From: Alphaproteobacteria bacterium
GTDB lineage: Bacteria; Pseudomonadota; Alphaproteobacteria; Caulobacterales; Maricaulaceae
NCBI GenBank assembly: GCA_016124675.1
Contig: WGNG01000020.1
Coordinates: forward strand, 1 to 59,748
Length of the DNA: 59,748 nt
Reading direction: 5' to 3'
How positions within the stretch are numbered: position 1 is the first letter of the stretch; each line of letters begins with the position of its first letter. Below are positions 31,483-40,541 of the stretch, piece after piece. Position numbers and translations under genes: made by a program. The notes beneath the pieces are model-generated. The model was not told the DNA's origin. It saw only the letters and a program-made list of their open reading frames with translations, and searched no databases.

Positions 31483-33573
31483 ATGGCTCACGATTCGCAA
31501 AACGATCTGTTCAACGCCGCCACACCGGATCGGCGTCCCGCACCGCCGCCGGAGGCGCCTCCTGCACCCAAAGCGCCGGTGAAGCCGGCGCGTCCGGTTG
31601 CCGCGAAGGCGCCCTCACCCGCTCCGGCCACGGGCGGCGGCGATTATGACGCTTCCTCCATCGAGGTGCTTGAAGGCCTGGAGCCCGTGCGCAAGCGCCC
31701 GGGCATGTATATCGGCGGCACGGACGAGCGCGCCCTGCATCACCTGTTTGCCGAGGTGCTCGACAACGCCATGGACGAGGCCGTCGCCGGCCACGCCGAC
31801 CGCATCGAGGTGAGCCTGGACGATGAGGGCTTCGTCACGGTCGTGGACAATGGCCGGGGCATCCCGGTGGACCCCCACCCGAAATTCCCCGGCAAGTCCG
31901 CGCTGGAGGTGGTGCTGACCACGCTGCATTCGGGCGGCAAGTTCTCCAACAAGGCCTATGAGACCTCCGGCGGCCTGCACGGCGTGGGCATCAGCGTGGT
32001 CAACGCCCTCTCCGAACGGCTGGAGGTGGAAGTGGCCCGCGAGCGCATGCTGTGGCGCCAGGTGTTTGAGCGCGGCGCCCCGCAAGGTCCGCTGGAAAAC
32101 GCCGGACCTGTCTCCAACCGGCGCGGCACCTCGGTGCGCTTCAAGCCGGACGCCGAGATTTTCGGCGCCCGCGCCGCCTTCAAGGCGGCGCGCCTGTTCG
32201 CCATGGCGCGCGCCAAGGCGTTCCTGCGGCGCGGCGTCCAGATCCGCTGGCGCTGCCCGGCTCATCTGGTGGAAGGCACGGATATCCCGGCGGAAATCAC
32301 CCTCGCCTTCCCCGGCGGCCTGGCGGACCGGCTCACCGAGCTGTGCGGCGAGTCCGGCCTGGTGCTCGACATCTTCGCCGGGCGCGTCGAGCGCGACGGG
32401 CGCATGGGCGCGGTGGAATGGGCGGTGGCGTTCGCCGAAAACGGGTTCGCCGAAGCCGACGGCTTCTGCCAGAGTTTTTGCAACACCGTGCCCACCCCCA
32501 TGGGTGGCACCCATGAACAGGGCCTGCGCGCGGCGCTGTCGCGCAGTATCCGCGGCTATGGCGAGCTCGCCGGCCAGAAGAAGGCCGCCCAGATCACGGC
32601 GGATGATGTCATGGGCGGCGCCGGGGCGCTGGTGTCGGTGTTCGTGCGCGATCCCGAGTTTCAGGGCCAGACCAAGGACCGCCTCTCCACGGCCGAGGTG
32701 CAGCGCCTGGTCGACGCCGCGATCCGCGACCAGTTCGACCATTGGCTGGCGGCCCGTCCCAGGGACGCAGCCAGACTGGTGGAATGGGCCATCGAGCGGG
32801 CCGAGGACCGCCTCAAGCGCAAGCGCGACAAGGAGGTCAAGCGCCAGTCCCACACGCGCAAGCTGCGCCTGCCGGGCAAGCTCGCCGACTGCTCGCAGAA
32901 CCATGCCGAAGGCGCGGAGATTTTCCTGGTCGAGGGCGATTCGGCGGGCGGTTCGGCCAAGCAGGCGCGCGACCGCAAGACGCAAGCCATATTGCCCCTG
33001 CGCGGCAAGATCCTGAACGTCGCCTCGGCCACGCCCGACAAGATCGCCGCCAATCAGGAGATCGGCGATCTGCTGCTGGCGCTGGGCGTGCAGCCGGGCA
33101 AGAAATTCGATCTCGATGATCTGCGCTATGAGCGCGTCATCATCATGTGCGACGCCGACGTGGACGGCGCCCATATCGCGGCGCTCTTGGCGACCTTTTT
33201 CTACAAATTCCTGCCCGGCCTCATCGAATCGGGCCGGCTCTTCATGGCCCAGCCGCCGCTCTACCGCCTGACGCAAGGCGGGCGCACGCTCTACGCCGCC
33301 GACGATGCGGAAAAAGACAAGCTGATCGCCGGCGAGTTCAAATCGGGCAAGGTGGAGGTCGGCCGCTTCAAGGGCCTGGGCGAAATGACCCCGCCCCAGC
33401 TCAAATCCACCACCATGAACCCGGAGACCCGCTCGCTGGCGCGCGTCATCGTCACGCCCGTCATGCGCGAAAGCGCCGACGCGCTGGTGGAGACGCTGAT
33501 GGGCAAGAAGCCCGAACTGCGCTTCCAGTACATCCAGGACCATGCGCCGTTTGTCGAAGCGGTGGATGTGTGA
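31483..33573 (+). CDS. parE: DNA topoisomerase IV subunit B
   Basis: The ATPase partner of ParC, 696 residues. After a Pro/Ala-rich extension of about 52 residues (PAPPPEAPPAPKAPVKPARP), which is longer than in E. coli ParE, the GHKL ATPase domain begins (EVLEGLEPVRKRPGMYIGG, EVLDNAMDEAVAG, VVDNGRGIPV, SGGLHGVGISVVNALS). The transducer follows, then the TOPRIM domain with FLVEGDSAGGSAKQARDRKTQAILPLRGKILNV and MCDADVDGAHIA. The C-terminal MNPETRSLARVIV is typical. parC lies 26 kb away in opposite orientation. Confidence 0.96.
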   Translation: MAHDSQNDLFNAATPDRRPAPPPEAPPAPKAPVKPARPVAAKAPSPAPATGGGDYDASSIEVLEGLEPVRKRPGMYIGGTDERALHHLFAEVLDNAMDEAVAGHADRIEVSLDDEGFVTVVDNGRGIPVDPHPKFPGKSALEVVLTTLHSGGKFSNKAYETSGGLHGVGISVVNALSERLEVEVARERMLWRQVFERGAPQGPLENAGPVSNRRGTSVRFKPDAEIFGARAAFKAARLFAMARAKAFLRRGVQIRWRCPAHLVEGTDIPAEITLAFPGGLADRLTELCGESGLVLDIFAGRVERDGRMGAVEWAVAFAENGFAEADGFCQSFCNTVPTPMGGTHEQGLRAALSRSIRGYGELAGQKKAAQITADDVMGGAGALVSVFVRDPEFQGQTKDRLSTAEVQRLVDAAIRDQFDHWLAARPRDAARLVEWAIERAEDRLKRKRDKEVKRQSHTRKLRLPGKLADCSQNHAEGAEIFLVEGDSAGGSAKQARDRKTQAILPLRGKILNVASATPDKIAANQEIGDLLLALGVQPGKKFDLDDLRYERVIIMCDADVDGAHIAALLATFFYKFLPGLIESGRLFMAQPPLYRLTQGGRTLYAADDAEKDKLIAGEFKSGKVEVGRFKGLGEMTPPQLKSTTMNPETRSLARVIVTPVMRESADALVETLMGKKPELRFQYIQDHAPFVEAVDV

Positions 33574-33581
33574 GGGGCGGG

Positions 33582-33827
33582 TCAGACCGCTTTCAGCGTA
33601 AACTCCGGCTCGCCGCTCCAGACCAGCGCCCAGCTCGCGCCGGGGCGGACATTCTGGATGATGCCGGGATCGAACGCAACGAAGGAACGCCCGCCCGGAT
33701 GGCGCACCAGAGAGACCAGCAGCCGGGTCCGCAATGTCCCGGCAACGTCATCGCCATGCTCGTGCGCGGCGATCGCGTCGTTGCGGTCTGGCGATGCACG
33801 GCTCGGTACGATTTTGCGCGTCGTCAT
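33582..33827 (-). CDS. small hypothetical protein
   Basis: An 81-residue ORF from ATG 33827 with GGAG six bases upstream. The sequence is protein-like (TRLLVSLVRHPGGRSFVAFDPGIIQNVRPGASWALVWSGEPEF), without the Arg/Pro/Ala bias of shadow frames, and it fills the gap between parE and the TonB receptor without overlap. There is no signal peptide, membrane segment or motif I recognise. It ends 8 bases from the convergent parE stop. Confidence 0.5.
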   Translation of the reverse strand: MTTRKIVPSRASPDRNDAIAAHEHGDDVAGTLRTRLLVSLVRHPGGRSFVAFDPGIIQNVRPGASWALVWSGEPEFTLKAV

Positions 33828-33889
33828 CGCGGGCTCCACAACTGGCATCGCCAGTATATGCCTGTGCAACCTGCACATCGATAGGCCCC

Positions 33890-35920
33890 CTACCCCCTTA
33901 CCCTCACCCCCACGCTCACCTGTCGCGGCTCGCCGGGGAAGTAGCGGAAGTTTCCGAACGCGAAGTCGGCGCGTTCGGCGTAGCTTGCGTCGAGCGCGTT
34001 GCGCAGGGCGGTGAAGACCTCCACGCCCTCGCGCACCTGCCAGCGGGCGCGCAGGTGGAGAAGGTCATGGCCGTCATAGCGCGCGGTATTGCCTGCATTG
34101 GCGTAGTATTCGCCCACATGGACCCATTCGGCCTCGGCCTGGAGCGCGTCTGACGGTGTCCACAGGAGGCGCAGATTGCCCAGCCAGTCCGGCGCGGTGT
34201 CCACGCGCGCGCCGTCGGCGATCACTTCGGACAGGTTGGTGAGCGGCCGGTCAAAGGCATAGGTATGGCGCGCGTAAGCGAGCGCGCCCGACAGGGTGAG
34301 CTGGCGTGTCAGGTCGAAACTGGCGTCCAGCTCCACGCCCTGGTGGCGCGTGGCGCCGTCGGTGACGTTGAAGCCGTCGGCGTCGCGGAAGAAGACATTG
34401 CGCTTGTCCATCGCAAAGCCGGTGATCTCCACCCGCCCGCGCGCCCAGCCGCGGCGCAGGCCCGCTTCCAGGCTGTCGAGGACTTCAGGCTCGATCCCGT
34501 CAATCTCCTGCCCGGGCTGCAGGCGGTAAAGCTCATCGGTCTGGGGCGCGCGCACGCCGCGCGCGGCGCGGGCGAAGACCTGAAAGCCTTCCGCCGCGTC
34601 CCAGACCAGACCGGCGCTGGGGGCAAACGTGGTGTAGCTGTCGGTCCTGTCCGCAGGCCGCAAATAGCGCCCGACAACCCCGTCCGGCGCGGCGTTGGCG
34701 TAGTCGTAGCGCGTGGTCTCCAGCCGCGCGCCCGCCTCGATGCGCAGAGTCTCGGTCAAGGCGCGGCGCGCATGGACGAAGCCCGCCAGCACCGCAGCAT
34801 CCACCGTGTAGTCATAGTGCAGGCCCTGCACGAACGGGCCGACGGTGGGGCGCGACTGAAACTCGTACAGAAAGCCCCGCGTCAGCTCGGCGTCGATGCC
34901 GGCCGCGAACCGCGTCGCGCCGGTGTCGGCGATGATCTGGGTCTGGGCGCCGATACTGTGATGCCCGGTGCGCTCCAGCGCGCGCGACGGCAGGAAGTGC
35001 AAGAGGAAGTCCATCGTGTTGGCGCGGGCATAGACCACAGCCTGGCCCGTCACCCCGCCGCCAAACTCGTGCTCGCCATGCAGGGCTGCCCGCGCGGCGC
35101 TGGCGCGGCGGAAAGCTTCGGGATTGAGATTGCGCCGCGACAGGGCCCGGTCCCGGAAAGAGCCCTCGCCCTGGACGAAGGTCGCCGTGTCCTGATCGAG
35201 ATGGATGAGCGCGCCCCGCACGGACCAGCGTGTAGCGCCCGCCCCGCCATCCAGCCGACCCTGCAGCGCGGCGCGCATCAGGCCTGCATCCTCGCGCCAG
35301 CCCTTTTCGGTGCGCACAGACAGGCCGATCAAGCCCGCGCCGATCTCATTGGGCCCGCCCGCCTGCAGGCGCAGGCGGGCGCGCCCGTATTGGCCAACCT
35401 CCACCTCGGCCAGGCGCGCGTCGCGGCGTGGATCGGCGCCGATGATGTTCACAAGGCCGTGAAGCGCGTTGGAGCCGTACTGGGCCGGGCCCGGTCCGCG
35501 GATCACCTCGATACGGCCTGCCAGATCATCGGCGGCCTCGAACAGGCCGTTGACATTGGCAAAGCCCGCCGCGCGCAGCGGCACGCCGTCTTCGAGATAG
35601 AGAAAGCTGCCCGCCCCGGCCCCGCCGGTCAGCACGGGCGAGCGGATGGCGGTGAGATGTTCGGCCCCATTGCCGCGATGGATCATCACGCCCGGCAGGC
35701 GGTTAAGCGCCTCGCTGACATGCTGGGCGGCCAGCCGCTCGATCTCGCCCGCCTCCATCACCGCCACCGGCGCAGGGCTCGCCGCGCGCGCCTCGCCCGC
35801 CCGGCTGGCGGTGACCACGATGACATCGGAAGGGCGCGGCCCTTCAGTCTCTTCAGCGCCACCGGCGGCTGCGAGCGCCAGGGCGGCGGCCTGCGCCAAT
35901 ATCAACACTGCCATGTCCAA
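33890..35920 (-). CDS. TonB-dependent outer-membrane receptor
   Basis: A 676-residue TonB receptor. A short signal sequence (AVLILAQAAALALAAAGG) is followed by a TonB-box-like segment DVIVVTASR. The plug domain is about residues 45-160 (ALNRLPGVMIHRGNG, DGVPLRAAGFANVNGLFE, GRIEVIRGPGPAQYGSNALHGLVNII), and the 22-strand barrel follows. The family imports siderophores, vitamin B12, sugars or other large ligands; nothing here fixes the substrate, although a BtuB/FepA-like plug is suggested by the length. The C-terminus ends VSVGVRVRG rather than with the usual aromatic residue. No ABC transporter or regulator is adjacent. Confidence 0.9.
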   Translation of the reverse strand: MDMAVLILAQAAALALAAAGGAEETEGPRPSDVIVVTASRAGEARAASPAPVAVMEAGEIERLAAQHVSEALNRLPGVMIHRGNGAEHLTAIRSPVLTGGAGAGSFLYLEDGVPLRAAGFANVNGLFEAADDLAGRIEVIRGPGPAQYGSNALHGLVNIIGADPRRDARLAEVEVGQYGRARLRLQAGGPNEIGAGLIGLSVRTEKGWREDAGLMRAALQGRLDGGAGATRWSVRGALIHLDQDTATFVQGEGSFRDRALSRRNLNPEAFRRASAARAALHGEHEFGGGVTGQAVVYARANTMDFLLHFLPSRALERTGHHSIGAQTQIIADTGATRFAAGIDAELTRGFLYEFQSRPTVGPFVQGLHYDYTVDAAVLAGFVHARRALTETLRIEAGARLETTRYDYANAAPDGVVGRYLRPADRTDSYTTFAPSAGLVWDAAEGFQVFARAARGVRAPQTDELYRLQPGQEIDGIEPEVLDSLEAGLRRGWARGRVEITGFAMDKRNVFFRDADGFNVTDGATRHQGVELDASFDLTRQLTLSGALAYARHTYAFDRPLTNLSEVIADGARVDTAPDWLGNLRLLWTPSDALQAEAEWVHVGEYYANAGNTARYDGHDLLHLRARWQVREGVEVFTALRNALDASYAERADFAFGNFRYFPGEPRQVSVGVRVRG

Positions 35921-36088
35921 TCCGTTTCTTCCGCGCCGGCCACCGCTTCACACATAGCGCAGCGCCCCGCAAACAGAACCCTGCCCGGCGCCAGCGTGCT
36001 TGACCGGCCCCATCCGCAGCGTACCGTGTTAACCCGTTTCTTGCTGTGACGCCCGGCCGCGCCGGACGATTTGGGGAAGTATCTGAAC

Positions 36089-38713
36089 ATGCTGCGCCTG
36101 CTCGCCACCGGTCTCGCCGTGCGCCTCGCCGCCATTCTCGCCGCCAGCCTGGGTCTGGCCTGCGTCCCTGCATCCGCTCATGCGGACCTCTATGAGCCCA
36201 AGCCGGTCGAGCAGCTGCTGGATCAGGGGATCACCTACGACCCCGCGACGCCGCGCCCCGAAGCCGTGACCGGTTTCGCCATCGGCGACATCATCTGGAC
36301 GCCGGCCATGCACAGCCAGTACGCGCACGCCGTCGTGGCGGGCTCGGACCGCATGACCATCGAAACGGTGGGACGCAGCACGTTCGGCCGCCCGATCGAG
36401 CGCATCATCATCACCTCGCCGCGCAACCATGCGCGCCTTGAAGAGATCCGCCAGACCCAGCTTGGCCTGATGCGGGCGGGGGCCGAGGCGGCGCCGCAGG
36501 ACCATCCGGTCATCTTCCAGACCACGTTCGGCGTGCACGGCTCGGAGCCGTCGAGCTACGATTCCGCGGCGCTGCTGCTGTATCATTTCGCCGCCGGCCA
36601 GGGCGAGGCGATGGAGAGGCTCCTTGAGGAGGCCGTGATCATTCTGGTGATCATGGTCAATCCCGACGGCGCGGACCGTTTCGCCAACTGGACCAATATG
36701 CACCGCGCCGTCGCGCCTGTCGCCGATCCGCAAAGCCGCGAGCATTTTCATGAATGGCCATGGGGCCGGACCAATCATTACTGGTTTGACCTCAACCGTC
36801 AGTGGCTGCCGGTGATGCAGCCCGAAGCGCGCGTCGTGGTGCGCGCCACGCATGAATGGCTGCCCGGCATCGCCGCCGACATGCACGAGATGGGACCCAA
36901 CACGACCTACTTCTTCTCCCCCGGCCCGCTGGACGGGCTGCACCCTTTGCTCAGCCAGGATTCCCTGCAGCTCAATCTGGCCATGAACCGCTTCCTGCGC
37001 GACCAGCTCGACGGGGAAGGCCAGCTTTATGTCAGCGAGGAATTGTTTGACGATTTCTATCTCGGCTACGGCTCAAGCTATCCCGGGCTGATCGGTTCGG
37101 CGCCCTATCTGTTCGAGCAGAGCTCGACGCGCGGCATCTTGATGGAGACCGATTTCGGCGTGCAGCGCTATGACGACAAGGTCGGCCAGCAGGCCCGCGC
37201 CTTGCTCGCCCTGGTGCGCGCCGGCCAGCATCACCGCGCCGACCTGCAGGCGCATTTGCGCAATTTCTTCAACGAAAGCCGCCAGCGCGCCCAGGCCGAT
37301 CCGGTCAGCGCATGGGTGGTCACCTCGCATGATCGCGCGCGCATGGCGGACTTTTTCGAGGTGCTCGACACCCATGGGGTCGAGGTGCGCGAGCTCGCCC
37401 AGCCCTTGCGCCAGAACGGCCGGACCTACCAGCCGGGCGAGGCGTTCTTCATCCCGGTGCGCCAGGACCAGTACCGCATCGTGCAGGGCCTGTTCGAGAC
37501 CCAGAACGTCGACGGCAAGACCGAGTTCTACGACGTGTCCGGCTGGACCCAGCCGCTGGCCTGGGGGCTGGAGTATGCGGCCGTGCGCACCGGCCTGTTT
37601 GCGCCGACGCTCGCCGGCGAGCGCATCACCCGCGTCGAGCGTGCGGCGCCCGAACCTGCCCGCGCGCGGGTCGCCTATGTCATGAGCTGGGACAGCTATT
37701 ACGCGCCGCGGGCCCTGCACCGCCTGCAGGCAGCCGGCGTGCGCGCCCAGATGGTTCCCGATCCGATCACCGTGATCACCGATGACGGCGAGGTTGAGGT
37801 TGCGCGCGGAGCGGTGGTCGTGCCGGTCACGCGCCAGCCCATCGACGCCGACGCGCTGCATGCGCTCATGGTGCGCGCCGCGCGCGAGGACAGCGTCGCC
37901 ATCCACGCCGCGCGCTCATCGCATACCACGGCCGGTTCCGATCTGGGCGGGTTTGCGCTCTCGGCGCTCACCCGGCCGTCCATCCTGCTGGTGACCGGGC
38001 GCAGCGTGAACGTCAATGATGCGGGCGAGCTGTGGCATCTGATGGATGCGCAAATGCACATGCCGGTGTCGCAGATCGACGTCACGGAGCTCCCGGGCGC
38101 CGACCTCAGCCGGTATAACCGCATCATCCTGCCTCATGGCGGCTATGGCGCGCTGCCAGAGTCGATGGTGACGCAGCTTGACGCCTGGGTGCGGGCGGGC
38201 GGCGTGCTGATCGCGACGCGCGGCGGCGCGCGCTGGGTGATGGATCGCGAGCTGTCATCGGCCCGATTCGCCGAGCGTGATGGCGAAGGCAGCTCGCCCG
38301 GACCGCTCGCCTATGAAGAGATGGGCGGGTGGGACGCCGAGGAAACCATCGCTGGCGCCATATTCGGCGCGGACGTGGACCTGACCCATCCTCTGGCCTT
38401 TGGCCTGCGCGAGCCGGCGCTGGCGCTGCAGCGCATTGGCGAGGACGCATTCGCAGCCGGCGACAATCCGTTCGCCCTGCCGCTGCGTTATTCAGCGCCT
38501 GATCCGCTGCTCTCGGGCTATGCCTCGCAGGCCAATCGCGATGCGCTGGCGGGCCTTGGTGCAGTGCACGCGGAACGGCGCGGCTCGGGCGCGGTTATCC
38601 TGTTTGCGGACAATCCGGCGTTCCGGGCCTATTTCCGTGGCAGTTCGCGGGTGTTCATGAACGCGGTCCAGTTCGGCGACACGTTGCGCAACCCGAGCCG
38701 GCGCGCGCAATAG
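36089..38713 (+). CDS. M14-family zinc carboxypeptidase-like secreted protein
   Basis: An 874-residue protein with a signal peptide (LAAILAASLGLACVPASAHA). The M14 catalytic domain follows: HGSEPSS with zinc ligands His150 and Glu153, NPDGADRFANW, FDLNRQWLP, and the third ligand His266 in DMHEMGPNTTYFF. The second half (about residues 400-874) is an additional beta-rich and Rossmann-like region (ILLVTGRSVN, YNRIILPHGGYGALPESM) found in large bacterial M14 proteins. It probably trims peptides in the periplasm or outside. The start chosen is ATG 36089 with GGGGA upstream; a TTG at 36071 is in frame. Confidence 0.88.
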   Translation: MLRLLATGLAVRLAAILAASLGLACVPASAHADLYEPKPVEQLLDQGITYDPATPRPEAVTGFAIGDIIWTPAMHSQYAHAVVAGSDRMTIETVGRSTFGRPIERIIITSPRNHARLEEIRQTQLGLMRAGAEAAPQDHPVIFQTTFGVHGSEPSSYDSAALLLYHFAAGQGEAMERLLEEAVIILVIMVNPDGADRFANWTNMHRAVAPVADPQSREHFHEWPWGRTNHYWFDLNRQWLPVMQPEARVVVRATHEWLPGIAADMHEMGPNTTYFFSPGPLDGLHPLLSQDSLQLNLAMNRFLRDQLDGEGQLYVSEELFDDFYLGYGSSYPGLIGSAPYLFEQSSTRGILMETDFGVQRYDDKVGQQARALLALVRAGQHHRADLQAHLRNFFNESRQRAQADPVSAWVVTSHDRARMADFFEVLDTHGVEVRELAQPLRQNGRTYQPGEAFFIPVRQDQYRIVQGLFETQNVDGKTEFYDVSGWTQPLAWGLEYAAVRTGLFAPTLAGERITRVERAAPEPARARVAYVMSWDSYYAPRALHRLQAAGVRAQMVPDPITVITDDGEVEVARGAVVVPVTRQPIDADALHALMVRAAREDSVAIHAARSSHTTAGSDLGGFALSALTRPSILLVTGRSVNVNDAGELWHLMDAQMHMPVSQIDVTELPGADLSRYNRIILPHGGYGALPESMVTQLDAWVRAGGVLIATRGGARWVMDRELSSARFAERDGEGSSPGPLAYEEMGGWDAEETIAGAIFGADVDLTHPLAFGLREPALALQRIGEDAFAAGDNPFALPLRYSAPDPLLSGYASQANRDALAGLGAVHAERRGSGAVILFADNPAFRAYFRGSSRVFMNAVQFGDTLRNPSRRAQ

Positions 38714-38741
38714 GCTCAAGCCATGGCGCCATAGACACAGC

Positions 38742-38770
38742 CGCCCGTGCGCGTCGCGTGCGCACGGGCG
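38742..38770 (+). terminator. hairpin after the M14 peptidase gene
   Basis: A perfect 11-bp stem (38742-38752 with 38760-38770) with a 7-base loop lies 28 bases after the stop. It lacks a U-tract, so it would be an imperfect terminator. A good promoter begins directly after it. Confidence 0.45.
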
Positions 38771-38776
38771 CACAGA

Positions 38777-38804
38777 TTGACACGTCATGGCCAAAGCGTA
38801 TGTT
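38777..38804 (+). promoter_or_regulatory. sigma70-type promoter of the DEAD-box helicase gene
   Basis: A perfect -35 TTGACA (38777-38782) is followed after 16 bases by TATGTT (38799-38804). Transcription would start near 38811 and leave a leader of about 80 bases before ATG 38891. The leader can form the hairpin AGCGCC/GGCGCT (38820-38825 with 38833-38838). Structured leaders are common on cold-induced helicase mRNAs. Confidence 0.65.
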
Positions 38805-38890
38805 GCGCCGCACGCAATGAGCGCCCCGAAGCGGCGCTAGAAGCTGCCCGCCGACCGTCGGCCGGCCAGAGAAAGCGACCCCAGAGGCGT

Positions 38891-40462
38891 ATGACCTTCG
38901 AAGAACTCGGGCTTAGCCCCAAGCTGTTGTCGGCCATCGCCGACGCCGGATACACCACGCCGACCCCGATCCAGGCCGGCGCCATCCCCTTCGCCCTGCA
39001 AGGACGTGACGTGCTGGGCATCGCCCAGACCGGCACCGGCAAGACCGCCTCCTTCACCCTGCCGATGATCGAGCGTCTGTCGCGCGGACGTGCGCGCGCC
39101 CGCATGCCGCGCTCGCTGATCCTGTGTCCGACGCGCGAACTGGCTGACCAGGTCGCCGAGAACGTCAGGACCTACGCCAAGAACCACAAGCTCACCATGG
39201 CGCTGCTGATTGGCGGCGTGGCGTTTGGACCGCAAAAGGACATTCTTGATCGCGGCGCGGACATCGTGATCGCGACGCCGGGCCGGATGCTCGACCATGT
39301 CGAGCGCGGCGGCCTGTTGCTGATGGGCGTGGAAATCCTCGTCATCGACGAAGCCGACCGCATGCTGGACATGGGCTTCATCCCCGATATCGAGCGCATC
39401 GTCGCCCTGCTGCCGGCGCGCCGCCAGACCCTGTTCTTCTCGGCGACCATGCCCAACGAGATCCAGCGACTGGTCGCGTCCTTCCTGAACAATCCCGAGC
39501 GCGTCGAGGTCACCCGCCCCGCCCAGGCCGCTGAAACCATCAAGCAATACGTCGTGCGCGTGGCGGACGACCAGCCCAAGACCAAGCGCGAAGCGCTGCG
39601 TGCGGCGATCAACCGCGACGGCGTGAAGAACGGCATCATCTTCTGCAATCGCAAGCGCGATGTGGATACGGTGGCCCGCTCGCTCCAGCGCCACGGGTTC
39701 TCGGCGGCGCCGATCCACGGCGATCTTGACCAGTCCCTGCGCACCAAAACGCTGGCCCAGTTCAAATCGGGCGAGCTGCGCCTGCTGGTCGCCTCCGACG
39801 TCGCTGCGCGCGGCCTCGACATCCCTGCGGTCAGCCATGTGTTCAACATGGATATTCCGCGCAACGCCGATGACTATGTACACCGCATCGGCCGTACGGG
39901 TCGCGCGGGCCTCTTGGGCGAATCCATCACCATCGTGACGCCCGCCGACCGCAAGGCGCTGGCCGCCGTGATCAAGCTGGTCGGCGCGGAGCCCGAAACG
40001 CTGAAGCTGGATCGCTCGGATGCCAGTGTACGCACCAACGCGCCCGCGCCGTTGGAGGCTGACGCCCCGGTGGACGCCCCCGTTGAGGGCGCAGCGCAAG
40101 CCCAGGCCGAGCCGCGGGAGCCCCGGAGCGATGGCGCGCAGGGCGAAGGCCGCTCCTCGCGCCGGCGGCGCGGCGGACGCCGCTCGGGCGGCGAACGCGG
40201 TGACCGCGGCGGACGCGAGCGCTCCGACGGCGAGCGCGCTGCGGCTGAACCGGCCGAGGCCAGGCGCGCGCCCGAGCCGCGCCCGGCGCCGGAATCCCGC
40301 GCCGCCCCAAGCGCTTCGTACGCTCCGCAGACCGTGCGCCCGGACACCGCTGCCAGGACGCCGCGGCCGGATCGGGCGCCCCATGGCGGGCGCGATTACG
40401 ACGACGCTCCGGTCGGATTCGGCGATCACGTCCCGGACTTTCTGTTGCGCAAAGCCGTCTGA
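38891..40462 (+). CDS. rhlE: DEAD-box ATP-dependent RNA helicase (RhlE-like)
   Basis: A 523-residue RNA helicase. All core motifs are visible: Q motif (MTFEELGLSPKLLSAIADAGYTTPTPIQ), I (AQTGTGKT), II (VIDEADRMLDMGF), III (FSATMP), and V/VI (DVAARGLDIPAVSHVFN, HRIGRTGRAG). The RhlE subgroup fits the core. The last 140 residues are a low-complexity Ala/Arg/Glu tail (RRRRGGRRSGGERGDRGGRER) that should bind RNA non-specifically. Roles in ribosome assembly, mRNA decay and cold adaptation are known for the family. The start follows AGAGG. Confidence 0.92.
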   Translation: MTFEELGLSPKLLSAIADAGYTTPTPIQAGAIPFALQGRDVLGIAQTGTGKTASFTLPMIERLSRGRARARMPRSLILCPTRELADQVAENVRTYAKNHKLTMALLIGGVAFGPQKDILDRGADIVIATPGRMLDHVERGGLLLMGVEILVIDEADRMLDMGFIPDIERIVALLPARRQTLFFSATMPNEIQRLVASFLNNPERVEVTRPAQAAETIKQYVVRVADDQPKTKREALRAAINRDGVKNGIIFCNRKRDVDTVARSLQRHGFSAAPIHGDLDQSLRTKTLAQFKSGELRLLVASDVAARGLDIPAVSHVFNMDIPRNADDYVHRIGRTGRAGLLGESITIVTPADRKALAAVIKLVGAEPETLKLDRSDASVRTNAPAPLEADAPVDAPVEGAAQAQAEPREPRSDGAQGEGRSSRRRRGGRRSGGERGDRGGRERSDGERAAAEPAEARRAPEPRPAPESRAAPSASYAPQTVRPDTAARTPRPDRAPHGGRDYDDAPVGFGDHVPDFLLRKAV

Positions 40463-40541
40463 AACCGGCCGCCGTTTACCCGATATTTCCTTTCCTGCGC
40501 CTAGTCTGCACCCAGGCAAGCGGTGGAAACGCGGTGAGGAC

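Noticed and set aside
31615-33543. A 642-codon open frame antisense to parE
   Set aside because: A GC-rich shadow of parE with no domain and biased composition.
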